From JBOGWA01 sp050693155 (GTDB lineage Bacteria; Actinomycetota; UBA4738; CALAEC01): 15,409 nt of DNA. The position numbers were made by a program, and so were the translations under genes. The stretch covers positions 1 to 15,409 of the forward strand of contig JBOGWA010000127.1 of assembly GCA_050693155.1 (NCBI GenBank), given 5' to 3'. This document shows, piece after piece, positions 1-7,045 of this stretch. Each line of letters opens with the position of its first letter. Position 1 is the stretch's first letter. The notes beneath the pieces were generated by a model. It searched no databases. It was not told the origin of the DNA and saw only the letters and a program-made list of their open reading frames with translations.

Positions 1-137
1 CGTCCGGCCTGGGCGACGACCTCCTTGGCTTGTAGCTCGTCCGCGTCCAGAACGACCAGGTCGGGAGAGGGTCGTCTCGCGAGGAGCCTGGCGGCAACGC
101 TCCCCATCGCTCCCGCGCCGAGCACCCCCACCCGCAT
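1..137 (-). CDS. Rossmann-fold NAD(P)-binding dehydrogenase, partial (saccharopine dehydrogenase-like)
   Basis: Only the N-terminal 45 codons are in the window; the gene runs off the left edge. The translation begins MRVGVLGAGAMGSVAARLL, a beta strand followed by the glycine-rich nucleotide-binding motif GxGxMG at residues 7-12, then a second strand with an acidic residue (LVVLDAD) expected to hold the ribose of NAD. This fits the N-terminal domain of saccharopine dehydrogenase or lysine-6-dehydrogenase-like enzymes. Other Rossmann oxidoreductases cannot be excluded from so short a piece. I chose the ATG at 137 because AGGTGA lies about six bases upstream; a GTG at 146 overlapping the previous stop is the alternative. 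It lies six bases after the aminotransferase gene, so it is probably the next member of the same operon and may act on that enzyme's substrate or product (inference). Confidence 0.6.
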   Translation of the reverse strand, partial: MRVGVLGAGAMGSVAARLLARRPSPDLVVLDADELQAKEVVAQAG

Positions 138-142
138 CGGGC

Positions 143-1513
143 TCACCTGGTGAGAGCCGTGCAAAACTCCGTGAACGCCTCGAGATACCGGTCGATGTCG
201 CGGTCGCCGTGCTGGACCGAGAGCGTCCACTGTTCGTCGTCGCCCGGCGTCATGAAGATGCCCCGGTTCAGGAGCCACGGCCAGGAAGCGGCGAACAGTT
301 CACTGTGGGCGTCAAGGAAATCCCGATAGTTGCGGAGCGGCTCGGAGCGATACGACACGCAACCCTTGCAGCCGAGGTCGACGACGTGGGCGGGCAGAGC
401 GTGTTCGCTGATCGCTTTCCGGCAGCCATCCGCGAGGCGGTTGCCGATGGATGTGAAGTGATGGTACGCGTCCTTCGTCAGCACTTCGGTCAGCGCTGCG
501 AGTCCGGCGGCTGCCGCAAGCGGGTTGCCGTTGAACGTTCCTTGCTGCGCCGCGCCCCGGGCGATGACCTCCATGATGTCCGCTCGGCCCCCGAAGGCCC
601 CGGTGGGAACGCCGCCGCCGATGGCTTTTGCGAAGCAGGCGAGGTCGGGCTGGATGCCAAGTCGCTCGGTCGCGCCGCCCTCCGCGATCGTGGCTCCCGA
701 TTTCACCTCGTCGAAGATCAGGACGACGCCGTGCTTCGTGCAGAGCTCGCGGACGGCTTCGAGGTAGCCGGGCTCGGGAAGGCAGATGCCGATGTTCATC
801 ATGATCGGTTCCATGATCAGGCAGGCAATCTCCTGTCCCCGTTCTGCGAAGAGGCGCCCGAGGGCCGCGGCGTCGTTGAACGAAACCACGAGCGTGTGGC
901 GAGCCGTGTCGGCGGGAATCCCGAGGGACATCGGAGCGTCGTGCGGCCGATCGCGTCCGCCCATCAGGTCCGCGTTTGACGTCACGGCGAACATCACCGC
1001 GTCGTGGTGACCGTGGTAGGAACCCTCGATCTTCAGGATCGTGTCGCGCCCCGTGGCCGCGCGCGCGATCCGCACGGCGTCCATCGTCGCCTCGGTCCCG
1101 GAGTTCGTGAACCGGACCTGCTCGAGGCCGAACCGGCGGCAGAGCTCCTCCGCAAACGCCACCGTTGTCTCGGTGGTCACCGCGAAGTGGGTCCCGGTTC
1201 GGGCCGCGCGCTTGATCGCCTCCCGAACCTTGGGATGGGCGTGCCCCACCGCCATCGTGCCGAAGCCGTTGTGGAAGTCGACGTATTCGGTCCCGTCGAC
1301 GTCCCACACACGGCTTCCCTTCCCCTCGCGGAGGTAGATGGGGTATGGATCGTCCGCCTGGAACGAGGATGCGACCCCGAGCGGAAGCGCCCGTTTCGCC
1401 CGCTCGAAGAGCCGGGCGGAGCCTACCGTCCGCTCGAGTAGGCGCTCGGACTCGATCTTCTCGATCTCCCGCGCCCGGGTGAGCATTCGCTCGAGATCCA
1501 TCGCCGCCATCAT
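143..1513 (-). CDS. Class III PLP aminotransferase, glutamate-1-semialdehyde aminomutase-like
   Basis: A 456-residue fold-type I, PLP-dependent aminotransferase of class III. Visible landmarks are the phosphate-binding SGTEA (138-142), the GSYHGHHD segment (164-171), the PLP-nitrogen aspartate in FDEV (Asp268) and the Schiff-base lysine in CFAKAIGGG (Lys296). NSGTEA, TGR and YHGHHD recall glutamate-1-semialdehyde 2,1-aminomutase. However, the segment after DEV reads KSGATIAEGG rather than the usual MTGFR, there is a 30-residue N-terminal extension, and no haem gene is nearby, so a catabolic paralogue is more likely than HemL. Its ATG overlaps the permease stop (ATGA), indicating translational coupling; in-frame ATGs at 1510 and 1501 are alternative starts and there is no clear Shine-Dalgarno. 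The amino donor is unknown. Given its place behind a polyamine-type importer, an amine or amino acid brought in by that importer is a reasonable guess. Confidence 0.85.
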   Translation of the reverse strand: MMAAMDLERMLTRAREIEKIESERLLERTVGSARLFERAKRALPLGVASSFQADDPYPIYLREGKGSRVWDVDGTEYVDFHNGFGTMAVGHAHPKVREAIKRAARTGTHFAVTTETTVAFAEELCRRFGLEQVRFTNSGTEATMDAVRIARAATGRDTILKIEGSYHGHHDAVMFAVTSNADLMGGRDRPHDAPMSLGIPADTARHTLVVSFNDAAALGRLFAERGQEIACLIMEPIMMNIGICLPEPGYLEAVRELCTKHGVVLIFDEVKSGATIAEGGATERLGIQPDLACFAKAIGGGVPTGAFGGRADIMEVIARGAAQQGTFNGNPLAAAAGLAALTEVLTKDAYHHFTSIGNRLADGCRKAISEHALPAHVVDLGCKGCVSYRSEPLRNYRDFLDAHSELFAASWPWLLNRGIFMTPGDDEQWTLSVQHGDRDIDRYLEAFTEFCTALTR

Positions 1514-2313
1514 GATGCCGCGGTAGGGGCCTGGAAGCGTCGGCGCTGGAGCGGAACCGACGCGAGGGCGAGAACTGCGCCGATGACGAAGATCAGGGTT
1601 CCCATGACGTTGACTTGCGGCGGCACGCCGATGCGGCTGGCGCCGAAGACCCAGAGCGGGAACGTCGTTGTCTGACCGGCGTTGAACACGGTGATGACGA
1701 AGTCATCGATCGAGAGCGCAAAGGCGAGCACGGCGGCGGCAAGGACGCCAGGGAAGATGATGGGGAACGTGACCGTTCGAAACGCCGTGAACGGGGTCGC
1801 GCCGAGGTCCTTCGCGGCTTCCTCCCACTCCCGGTTGAATCCCTGGGTTCGCGCTTTCACCGTCACCACGACGTAGGAGATGTTGAACATGATGTGGGCG
1901 ATCAAGATCGTTCCGAACCCGCGCGCGACGTTCGCGGTCACGAAGAGCGAGAGCAGAGAGGCGCCGAGGACGACCTCGGGGGTCGCCATCGGCAAGAAGA
2001 TTCCGAGATTCGTCGCGCCGCGGCCCCGAAACCGATGCCGAGTGAGCGCGAGGGCGATGAGCATTCCGAGCGATGTCGCCACGACCGTGCTTACACCTGC
2101 GACGATCAGCGAGTTCTTGAGCGACGTCGTGAGCTCCGGGATGGCCAAGAGTTCCCCGTACCAACGGAGCGTGAAGCCCTGCCAGGTGAAGTTGAAGCGC
2201 CCGGTGATGTCGTTGAAGCCGAACAGGATCATGACGACGATCGGCAGAAACAAGTAGGCCATGACGAGCCCGGTGTAGAGGGGCAGACCCCATGCCCGAC
2301 GCCGGGTGCTCAT
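1510..2313 (-). CDS. potC: Polyamine-type ABC transporter permease (PotC family)
   Basis: A 267-residue inner-membrane permease with about six hydrophobic segments, the first at residues 11-33. The ATPase-docking EAA loop is clear near residue 164: EEAAKDLGATPFTAFRTVTFP followed by IIFPG, with the invariant glycine. The C-terminal region AFALSIDDFVITVFNAG is typical of PotC-type subunits. It pairs with the adjacent PotB-type permease to form the transmembrane channel driven by the ATPase encoded at 4390-5517. The ATG overlaps the stop of the upstream permease by four bases, and GGAGGAG lies about ten bases before it. Family membership is firm; the transported substrate (spermidine, putrescine or another amine) is inferred. 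Confidence 0.9.
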   Translation of the reverse strand: MSTRRRAWGLPLYTGLVMAYLFLPIVVMILFGFNDITGRFNFTWQGFTLRWYGELLAIPELTTSLKNSLIVAGVSTVVATSLGMLIALALTRHRFRGRGATNLGIFLPMATPEVVLGASLLSLFVTANVARGFGTILIAHIMFNISYVVVTVKARTQGFNREWEEAAKDLGATPFTAFRTVTFPIIFPGVLAAAVLAFALSIDDFVITVFNAGQTTTFPLWVFGASRIGVPPQVNVMGTLIFVIGAVLALASVPLQRRRFQAPTAAS

Positions 2314-3152
2314 CCGGTCAGCTCCTCCGTTCCGAGGACCCGGGCATACACCGCCACTCCGATGAGGATCGCCGCCATCAGGAGAAACGAGATGGCGGCG
2401 GCCTCCGGATAGTCGTTGTTCGTCAAGAACTCACGCTGGATGACGTTGCCGATCATCGTCGTGTTCACCCCGCCCAGCAGGCTCGCGTTGATGAAGTCAC
2501 CGACCGCCGGGATGAAGGTGAGGAGCGACCCGGCGAAGACTCCGGGGAGCGAGAGCGGGAGTGTGACCCTGCGAAACGCCGTGGCGCGACTGGAGTACAG
2601 ATCTTGCGCCGCCTCGAGCAGGCTCCGGTCGATCTTCTCCAGGGAAACGTAGAGCGGAAGGGTCATGAACGGAAGGAAGTTGTAGACGAGCCCGAAGAGC
2701 ACCGCGAGCGGAGTGGCGAGCACCCGGAAGTCGTCGCCGACGAGGCCGATTGCCTTCAGCCCACCGAGGAGAAAGCCCTGGTCGGCAAGGATGAACTTCC
2801 AAGACAGCGTGCGAATGAGGAACGAGACGAAGAACGGCAGGACCACGATGAACAGCAGGGCGTTCTTCCAACGGCCACCGCGAAACGCGATGGTGTAGGC
2901 GAGCGGATAGCCGATCGCGAGGGTCACGCCCGTGACGATCAGCCCATACCAGATCGATCGCAGGAGCTGCGTGTCGAACTTGGAGAGCACCTCCGCGTAG
3001 ATGCCGAAGTTCCAGGTCAGCTGGAACCCCCGCTCGAGAGACCCCTCCTGGAGCGAGACCGAAAACATCGAGATCGTCGGCACGACGTAGAAGATGAGCA
3101 GCCAGACGCCGCCTGGGAGCAACAGCCAGTACGCGGGATGGATCCGGCGCAC
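2310..3152 (-). CDS. potB: Polyamine-type ABC transporter permease (PotB family)
   Basis: A 280-residue inner-membrane permease, partner of the PotC-type subunit. A strong hydrophobic segment lies at residues 8-29 (WLLLPGGVWLLIFYVVP). The family motif LPFFVSFLIRTLSWKFIL follows at about residues 105-122, close to PotB proteins. The EAA loop, LLEAAQDLYSSRATAFRRVTLP, lies near residue 180. It departs from consensus because the usual glycine after the EAA core is replaced in the YSS stretch. The start is GTG directly after the TAA of the binding-protein gene, with no gap; AGGG lies a few bases upstream and coupling to the upstream gene is likely. The substrate is inferred from the family and its neighbours. 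Confidence 0.9.
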   Translation of the reverse strand: MRRIHPAYWLLLPGGVWLLIFYVVPTISMFSVSLQEGSLERGFQLTWNFGIYAEVLSKFDTQLLRSIWYGLIVTGVTLAIGYPLAYTIAFRGGRWKNALLFIVVLPFFVSFLIRTLSWKFILADQGFLLGGLKAIGLVGDDFRVLATPLAVLFGLVYNFLPFMTLPLYVSLEKIDRSLLEAAQDLYSSRATAFRRVTLPLSLPGVFAGSLLTFIPAVGDFINASLLGGVNTTMIGNVIQREFLTNNDYPEAAAISFLLMAAILIGVAVYARVLGTEELTG

Positions 3153-4397
3153 TTAGCCCTGGATCACTTCCTGGAAGAGGTCGTTCCAGATCTCCTCTTC
3201 CTCCTCGTCGAGGACCGCGTACTGGTGCGTGTCCGCCAGGAACTCCTCGGTCGGGAACACAAGGGGGCTCTCCACCAGGTTCTCGTAGAACCTCCGGTCG
3301 CCGGCGCTCGTGGCGTCCGATGCCGCCTGAGTGAAGATGTCCTTGATCGCCGGAACCGGCGACGTGTACCCCACGTATTGCGCGATCGCGGCGGCGACAT
3401 CGGGCTGGTACACGAAGTCCATCCATTCGTGGGCGTCCGTCGGGTGTTCGGCCCCAACGGGGATCGCCATGTTGTCGATCCAGCGGTTGGCGCCTTCCTC
3501 GGGGACCACGAACCGGAGCTCCGGGTTGTCGAAGTTCAGGTTGTAGATGTCTCCGGACCACGCCATCGTGAGCCACAGGTCGCCTCGAGCCAAACCGTCG
3601 GCGTACTCGTTGCCGTAGTACCCGCGGACGATGCCGGCGTCGCGCTGCTCGAGGAGTTTCTGCTGTGCCTTTTCGACCTCCTCGATCGTGGCCTCGTCGG
3701 GAACGATCCCTTGCGAAAGGAGCGCGAGCCCGAACGTGTCCCGCATCTCCAGGAACATCCCGACGTGGCCCTCGAACGCAGAGTCGAAGAGGTCCTCGAT
3801 GCTCGTGATTTCTCGGCCGGTCAGTTCGGGGTTGTAGCCGATCCCGGTAATGCCGGCCTGCCACGGAATGCTGTAGCGATTTCCCGGGTCGAACGGCTGG
3901 TCCCGGTAGTCCGAGCCCGCGTTCTCGTCGAATGTCGCCAGCCGGTCGAGGTGGAGCTCCTCCAGGAAGCCGAGCCTGATCATCTTGGCGATGAGCCAGT
4001 CGGACAGCACCACGATGTCCCACCCCGTCGACTGGCCCTGGGCGAGCGGTTCTCGGATCGTCCCGAAGAACGTGTCGTTGTCCTCGATCACCTCCCGGTA
4101 GGTGACGTCGATCCCAGTTTCGTTCTCGAATCGTTGGACCGTGCCGCTGTGGCCCTTCTGGGTTTGGTTGATGTAGAGGGGCCAGTTCGCGATCACGAGC
4201 TCCGTGGCGAGAGGCGGAAGCTGCGACGGCCCGCTCGAGTCGTCGCGTTTCTGTGCCTGCACGCCGCACGCCGCGAGAAACGCCCCCATGCCCGCCAGGG
4301 CTCCCCCTCGCCCCATCATTCGGAGCAGGTCGCGGCGAGTCATCTTCCGACGGGTTTCCCGTCCGAGGCTCGACAGCAACCGGTCCAGGTCAGTCAT
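3153..4397 (-). CDS. potD: Tat-exported lipoprotein, polyamine-type substrate-binding protein (PotD/PotF family)
   Basis: A 414-residue extracytoplasmic solute receptor for the left-arm importer. The N-terminus carries a twin-arginine motif (TRRDLL, residues 20-25), a hydrophobic stretch and a lipobox LAAC with Cys44, so export by Tat and lipid anchoring are predicted. The mature protein starts near ELVIANWPLYI; Trp72 and Tyr75 align by eye with the ligand-box aromatics of PotD and PotF. Further on, AWSGD (279-283) and RWIDNMAIP (305-313) match the family segments that supply ligand-contacting Trp and Asp. An acidic run (DEEEEEIW) lies near the C-terminus. I chose the ATG at 4397, not an upstream one in the same frame, because GGGAGGAA sits just before it and the signal sequence begins there. 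It overlaps the ATPase gene by eight bases. Binding of a polyamine is inferred. Confidence 0.88.
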   Translation of the reverse strand: MTDLDRLLSSLGRETRRKMTRRDLLRMMGRGGALAGMGAFLAACGVQAQKRDDSSGPSQLPPLATELVIANWPLYINQTQKGHSGTVQRFENETGIDVTYREVIEDNDTFFGTIREPLAQGQSTGWDIVVLSDWLIAKMIRLGFLEELHLDRLATFDENAGSDYRDQPFDPGNRYSIPWQAGITGIGYNPELTGREITSIEDLFDSAFEGHVGMFLEMRDTFGLALLSQGIVPDEATIEEVEKAQQKLLEQRDAGIVRGYYGNEYADGLARGDLWLTMAWSGDIYNLNFDNPELRFVVPEEGANRWIDNMAIPVGAEHPTDAHEWMDFVYQPDVAAAIAQYVGYTSPVPAIKDIFTQAASDATSAGDRRFYENLVESPLVFPTEEFLADTHQYAVLDEEEEEIWNDLFQEVIQG

Positions 4398-5517
4398 CGC
4401 TTCCTCCCTCTCCGGATTCCCCTCCGGCTCCGCGGACGACAAAGGTGTGCTCGGGGCCCCAGACGAGGAGGACCCGCTCTCCGGGGGCGGGGGGACTCTC
4501 GCGCGTCCCCACGTTCTGGGCATAGACCGTGAGGGTGTCTCCCGCGGGCGTATCGACGGTGTGGACGTTGCTCACGCCGACGAAGGTCGTCACCCGGAGG
4601 GTTCCGGCGACCGCGTTTTCGTCCGCGCCGGGTGCTTGGTCGGCGGCAATCACTCGGGCCTTTTCCGGTCGAACCCCGACCTTGATGGATGGCCCCAGAC
4701 CGTCCAGACGGTCCGACGGCACCCGCACTCGCTCTCCGGACGTGAGAACGACGGTCGCAAGGTCCGTCTCTCGTCCCTCGACCGTTCCCGCGAGCAGGTT
4801 CGACGCGCCCAGGAACCCGGCAACGAACTCTGTCGCCGGGAACTCGTAGAGATCCTGGGGCCGATCGAGCTGCTCGATCCTGCCCGCTCGCATGACCGCG
4901 ATGCGGTCCGACATCGTCATGGCTTCTTCTTGGTCATGCGTCACGTAGATGAACGTGATGCCGACTTCCTGCTGAATCCGTTTGAGCTCGAGTTGCATCT
5001 GCTTGCGAAGCTTGAGGTCCAGCGCGCCGAGCGGCTCGTCGAGCAGGAGCACCTGGGGGTGGTTGACGAGCGCCCGCGCCAGGGCGACGCGTTGCTGCTG
5101 TCCTCCGGAGAGCTGGGATGGGCGCCGGCCCTCGAACCCGGGAAGGTCGACGAGTTCGAGGATCTCCGTAACGCGGGCGCCGATCTCCAACCGCTCGACG
5201 CTCCGGCGCTTCAGGCCGTAGGCGACGTTCTCGAAAACGCTCAGGTGTGGAAACAGGGCGTACGACTGAAAGACCGTGTTGACGTTCCGCCGGTACGGAG
5301 GGAGCCCCGCGACGTTCTTCCCTCCGAGCTCGACGATGCCCTTGTCGGGTTCTTCGAACCCGCCGATGATCCGAAGCGTCGTCGTCTTTCCGCACCCGGA
5401 AGGTCCGAGCAGGCTGAAGAACTCCCCACTCTCGATCTCGAGGCTGACGCGATCGACGGCCGACGTGGCCCCGAACTGTTTCGAGACATCGACGAGCCGG
5501 ACGTCACCTTCTGTCAT
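4390..5517 (-). CDS. potA: Polyamine-type ABC transporter ATPase (PotA family)
   Basis: A 375-residue ATP-hydrolysing subunit of the left-arm importer. The nucleotide-binding domain shows Walker A GPSGCGKT (38-45), the Q-loop glutamine at 84, the signature LSGGQ (136-140), Walker B LLLDEP (157-162) and the switch histidine 194 in YVTHDQEEA. The region from about residue 235 to the end is a regulatory TOBE-type domain (AGFLGASNLLAG, VGVRPEKARV), as in PotA, FbpC and MalK. The ATG lies inside the gabT stop (TAATG), so the two are translationally coupled; the 3' end overlaps the binding-protein gene by eight bases. The role follows from the family and operon position. Confidence 0.92.
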   Translation of the reverse strand: MTEGDVRLVDVSKQFGATSAVDRVSLEIESGEFFSLLGPSGCGKTTTLRIIGGFEEPDKGIVELGGKNVAGLPPYRRNVNTVFQSYALFPHLSVFENVAYGLKRRSVERLEIGARVTEILELVDLPGFEGRRPSQLSGGQQQRVALARALVNHPQVLLLDEPLGALDLKLRKQMQLELKRIQQEVGITFIYVTHDQEEAMTMSDRIAVMRAGRIEQLDRPQDLYEFPATEFVAGFLGASNLLAGTVEGRETDLATVVLTSGERVRVPSDRLDGLGPSIKVGVRPEKARVIAADQAPGADENAVAGTLRVTTFVGVSNVHTVDTPAGDTLTVYAQNVGTRESPPAPGERVLLVWGPEHTFVVRGAGGESGEGGSDD

Positions 5518-6857
5518 TAGCCGACGGCCGCGAGCGCTTTCTCGATGATCCCGAGTCCCTCCTCGAGGAGAGCATCGTCGATCGTGAGCGGAGGGAGCAA
5601 TCGTACGACGTTGTCGTAGGTTCCGGCCTTCAGGACGATGAGCCCCTCCCGGTAGCAGTGCTCGATGACGGCCGCGGCCGCGTCCTTGGCCGGTGTCTTC
5701 TCCTCCCGATCGGCCACCAGCTCCATCGCAACCATGGCGCCCAGCCCTCGAACGTCCCCAACCACGTCGTAGCGGCCCTGGAACCCGCGGAACGCCTCGA
5801 GGACCGTGGCCCCGATCCTCGTGGCGCGGTCGAGTAGTCCGTCGCGCTCGATCTGGTCGATCACGGCGAGCGCCGCGCGGCACGCGAGCGGGTTTCCGCC
5901 GAACGTGCCGCCGAGCCCTCCAACATGAACGCTGTCGAGGTAGGCCGCTGGCCCCGTCACGCCCCCGATCGGAAGCCCTCCACCGAGGGCCTTCGCCGTG
6001 GTCACGAGGTCCGGGACAACCCCGAAGTGCTCGATGCCGAACCAACGGCCGGTCCGGCCGATCCCGGTTTGGACCTCGTCGGCGATGAGGAGGATGCCGT
6101 GCTCCTTGCAGAACGCATCGAGTCGAGGGAGGAACTCGGGTGCGGGAATGATGAAACCGCCCTCGCCCTGAACGGGCTCGATGACGGCGCAGGCGATGTT
6201 CTCCGGCCCGATGTGCCGCTCCATCTCGGCAATCGCGTTGTCGGCGCACGCCGGACCACACGCTTCGGGGGTTTGCCCCATCGGACAGCGATAGGGGTAG
6301 GCATAAGGGAGGCGGTAGACCTCAGGGGCGAACGGACCGAAGCCCTGCTTGTAGGGCATCACCTTGCCGGTGAGGGTCATCGCGAGGAGCGTCCGGCCGT
6401 GAAACCCGTGGTCGAACGTGACCACCGCCGAGCGGCCCGTCGCGTATCTGGCGATCTTCACGGCGTTCTCGACCGCTTCCGCGCCGGAGTTCACCAGCAT
6501 CGTTTGCTTCGGGAACTCCCCAGGCGTGAGAGCGTTCAGTCGCTCGGCCAGTGCCACGTAGGGCTCGTTCATCGTGACGTGGAAGCAGGTATGCGTGAAA
6601 AGGTCCGTCTGTTCGTGGAGGGCGTCGGTGACCGCGGGGGAGGAGTTGCCCACGTTCAGCACGGCGAGCCCGGCCCCGAAGTCGATCAGCCGGTTTCCGT
6701 CGACGTCCTCGACGATCGCGCCGGATGCGGCCTTCACGAACACCGGAATCGTGTTGAAGACCGCCTTCGGGACCGCCCTGGCGCGTCGCTCGAGCAGGGC
6801 ACGGGATTCCGGCCCCGGAATCTCCGTTACGAGCCGGCGCTCCTGAGCGATCTCCAT
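5517..6857 (-). CDS. gabT: 4-aminobutyrate aminotransferase (GabT-like), class III PLP enzyme
   Basis: A 446-residue PLP enzyme predicted to transfer the amino group of GABA to 2-oxoglutarate, giving succinate semialdehyde and glutamate. Motifs match the GabT family: NSGAEAVENAVKIAR (123-137), FDHGFHGRTLLAMTLTGK (148-165), EPVQGEGGF (227-235), the PLP aspartate in IADEVQTGIGRTG (Asp260) and the Schiff-base lysine in TAKALGGGLP (Lys289). Length fits GabT (about 425-450). It is the first gene of the left operon, read away from pucR. AAGGAG seven bases before the ATG is the best ribosome binding site of the arm. Related class III enzymes (putrescine, lysine or 5-aminovalerate aminotransferases) share these motifs, so GABA is the most likely but not the only possible substrate. 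Confidence 0.85.
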   Translation of the reverse strand: MEIAQERRLVTEIPGPESRALLERRARAVPKAVFNTIPVFVKAASGAIVEDVDGNRLIDFGAGLAVLNVGNSSPAVTDALHEQTDLFTHTCFHVTMNEPYVALAERLNALTPGEFPKQTMLVNSGAEAVENAVKIARYATGRSAVVTFDHGFHGRTLLAMTLTGKVMPYKQGFGPFAPEVYRLPYAYPYRCPMGQTPEACGPACADNAIAEMERHIGPENIACAVIEPVQGEGGFIIPAPEFLPRLDAFCKEHGILLIADEVQTGIGRTGRWFGIEHFGVVPDLVTTAKALGGGLPIGGVTGPAAYLDSVHVGGLGGTFGGNPLACRAALAVIDQIERDGLLDRATRIGATVLEAFRGFQGRYDVVGDVRGLGAMVAMELVADREEKTPAKDAAAAVIEHCYREGLIVLKAGTYDNVVRLLPPLTIDDALLEEGLGIIEKALAAVG

Positions 6858-6973
6858 TCCCGGCTCCTTCTATCAGACGCGCTGACGCGACGTAATGCCC
6901 CCGACACAAGGCTAGTTTCGCGGTTCGCCGGGGGTGCCGGAATGGCGCAGGGTTCAAACCGCCGGGCGTCGTT

Positions 6974-6988
6974 TGTACGGTCCGTACA
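6974..6988. promoter_or_regulatory. Palindromic operator O1 (probable PucR-family regulator site)
   Basis: A perfect inverted repeat TGTACG-GTC-CGTACA (6-3-6) in the divergent gabT/pucR region, 117 bases ahead of the gabT start. Its half-sites are identical to those of O2, 48 bases centre to centre. Binding by the adjacent PucR-family protein is inferred from position and repetition; the symmetry itself is seen directly. Confidence 0.75.
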
Positions 6989-7018
6989 TGGAGCGGAGAG
7001 GGGCCGGGTCGCACGCGA

Positions 7019-7039
7019 GATTGTACGGATCGTACAATC
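7019..7039. promoter_or_regulatory. Palindromic operator O2 overlapping the pucR promoter
   Basis: A perfect 9-3-9 inverted repeat: GATTGTACG, then GAT, then CGTACAATC. The core 7022-7036 has the same 6-3-6 half-sites as O1. The right arm contains TACAAT, a good -10 hexamer, ending eight bases before the pucR GTG. A protein bound here would cover that promoter, which suggests autoregulation. Because of the symmetry the minus strand also carries TACAAT (7025-7020), pointing towards gabT. Confidence 0.78.
7033..7038 (+). promoter_or_regulatory. Putative -10 box of pucR (leaderless transcript)
   Basis: TACAAT matches the bacterial -10 consensus at five of six positions and lies seven bases before the GTG at 7046. 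Transcription would therefore begin at or next to the start codon. No Shine-Dalgarno sequence precedes the GTG, which agrees with a leaderless mRNA, common in high-GC Gram-positives. No convincing -35 hexamer is visible. Inferred from sequence only. Confidence 0.5.
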
Positions 7040-7045
7040 GGCACC

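Noticed and set aside
143..1513. Annotation of the left-end aminotransferase as HemL (haem biosynthesis)
   Set aside because: The DEV-downstream segment and N-terminal extension differ from HemL, and it is embedded in an amine-uptake operon with no haem genes.
4398..4523. Extended start of the left receptor gene at 4523
   Set aside because: It would overlap the ATPase gene by 134 bases and put a proline/serine-rich tail before the Tat signal. ATG 4397 has a strong ribosome binding site and starts at the signal sequence.
2292..4532. A 746-codon open frame on the plus strand, antisense to the left-arm transporter genes
   Set aside because: It is the mirror of well-supported permease and receptor genes on the minus strand. 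Long antisense frames are expected in GC-rich coding DNA, and its Arg/Glu/Asp-rich translation has no recognisable domain.
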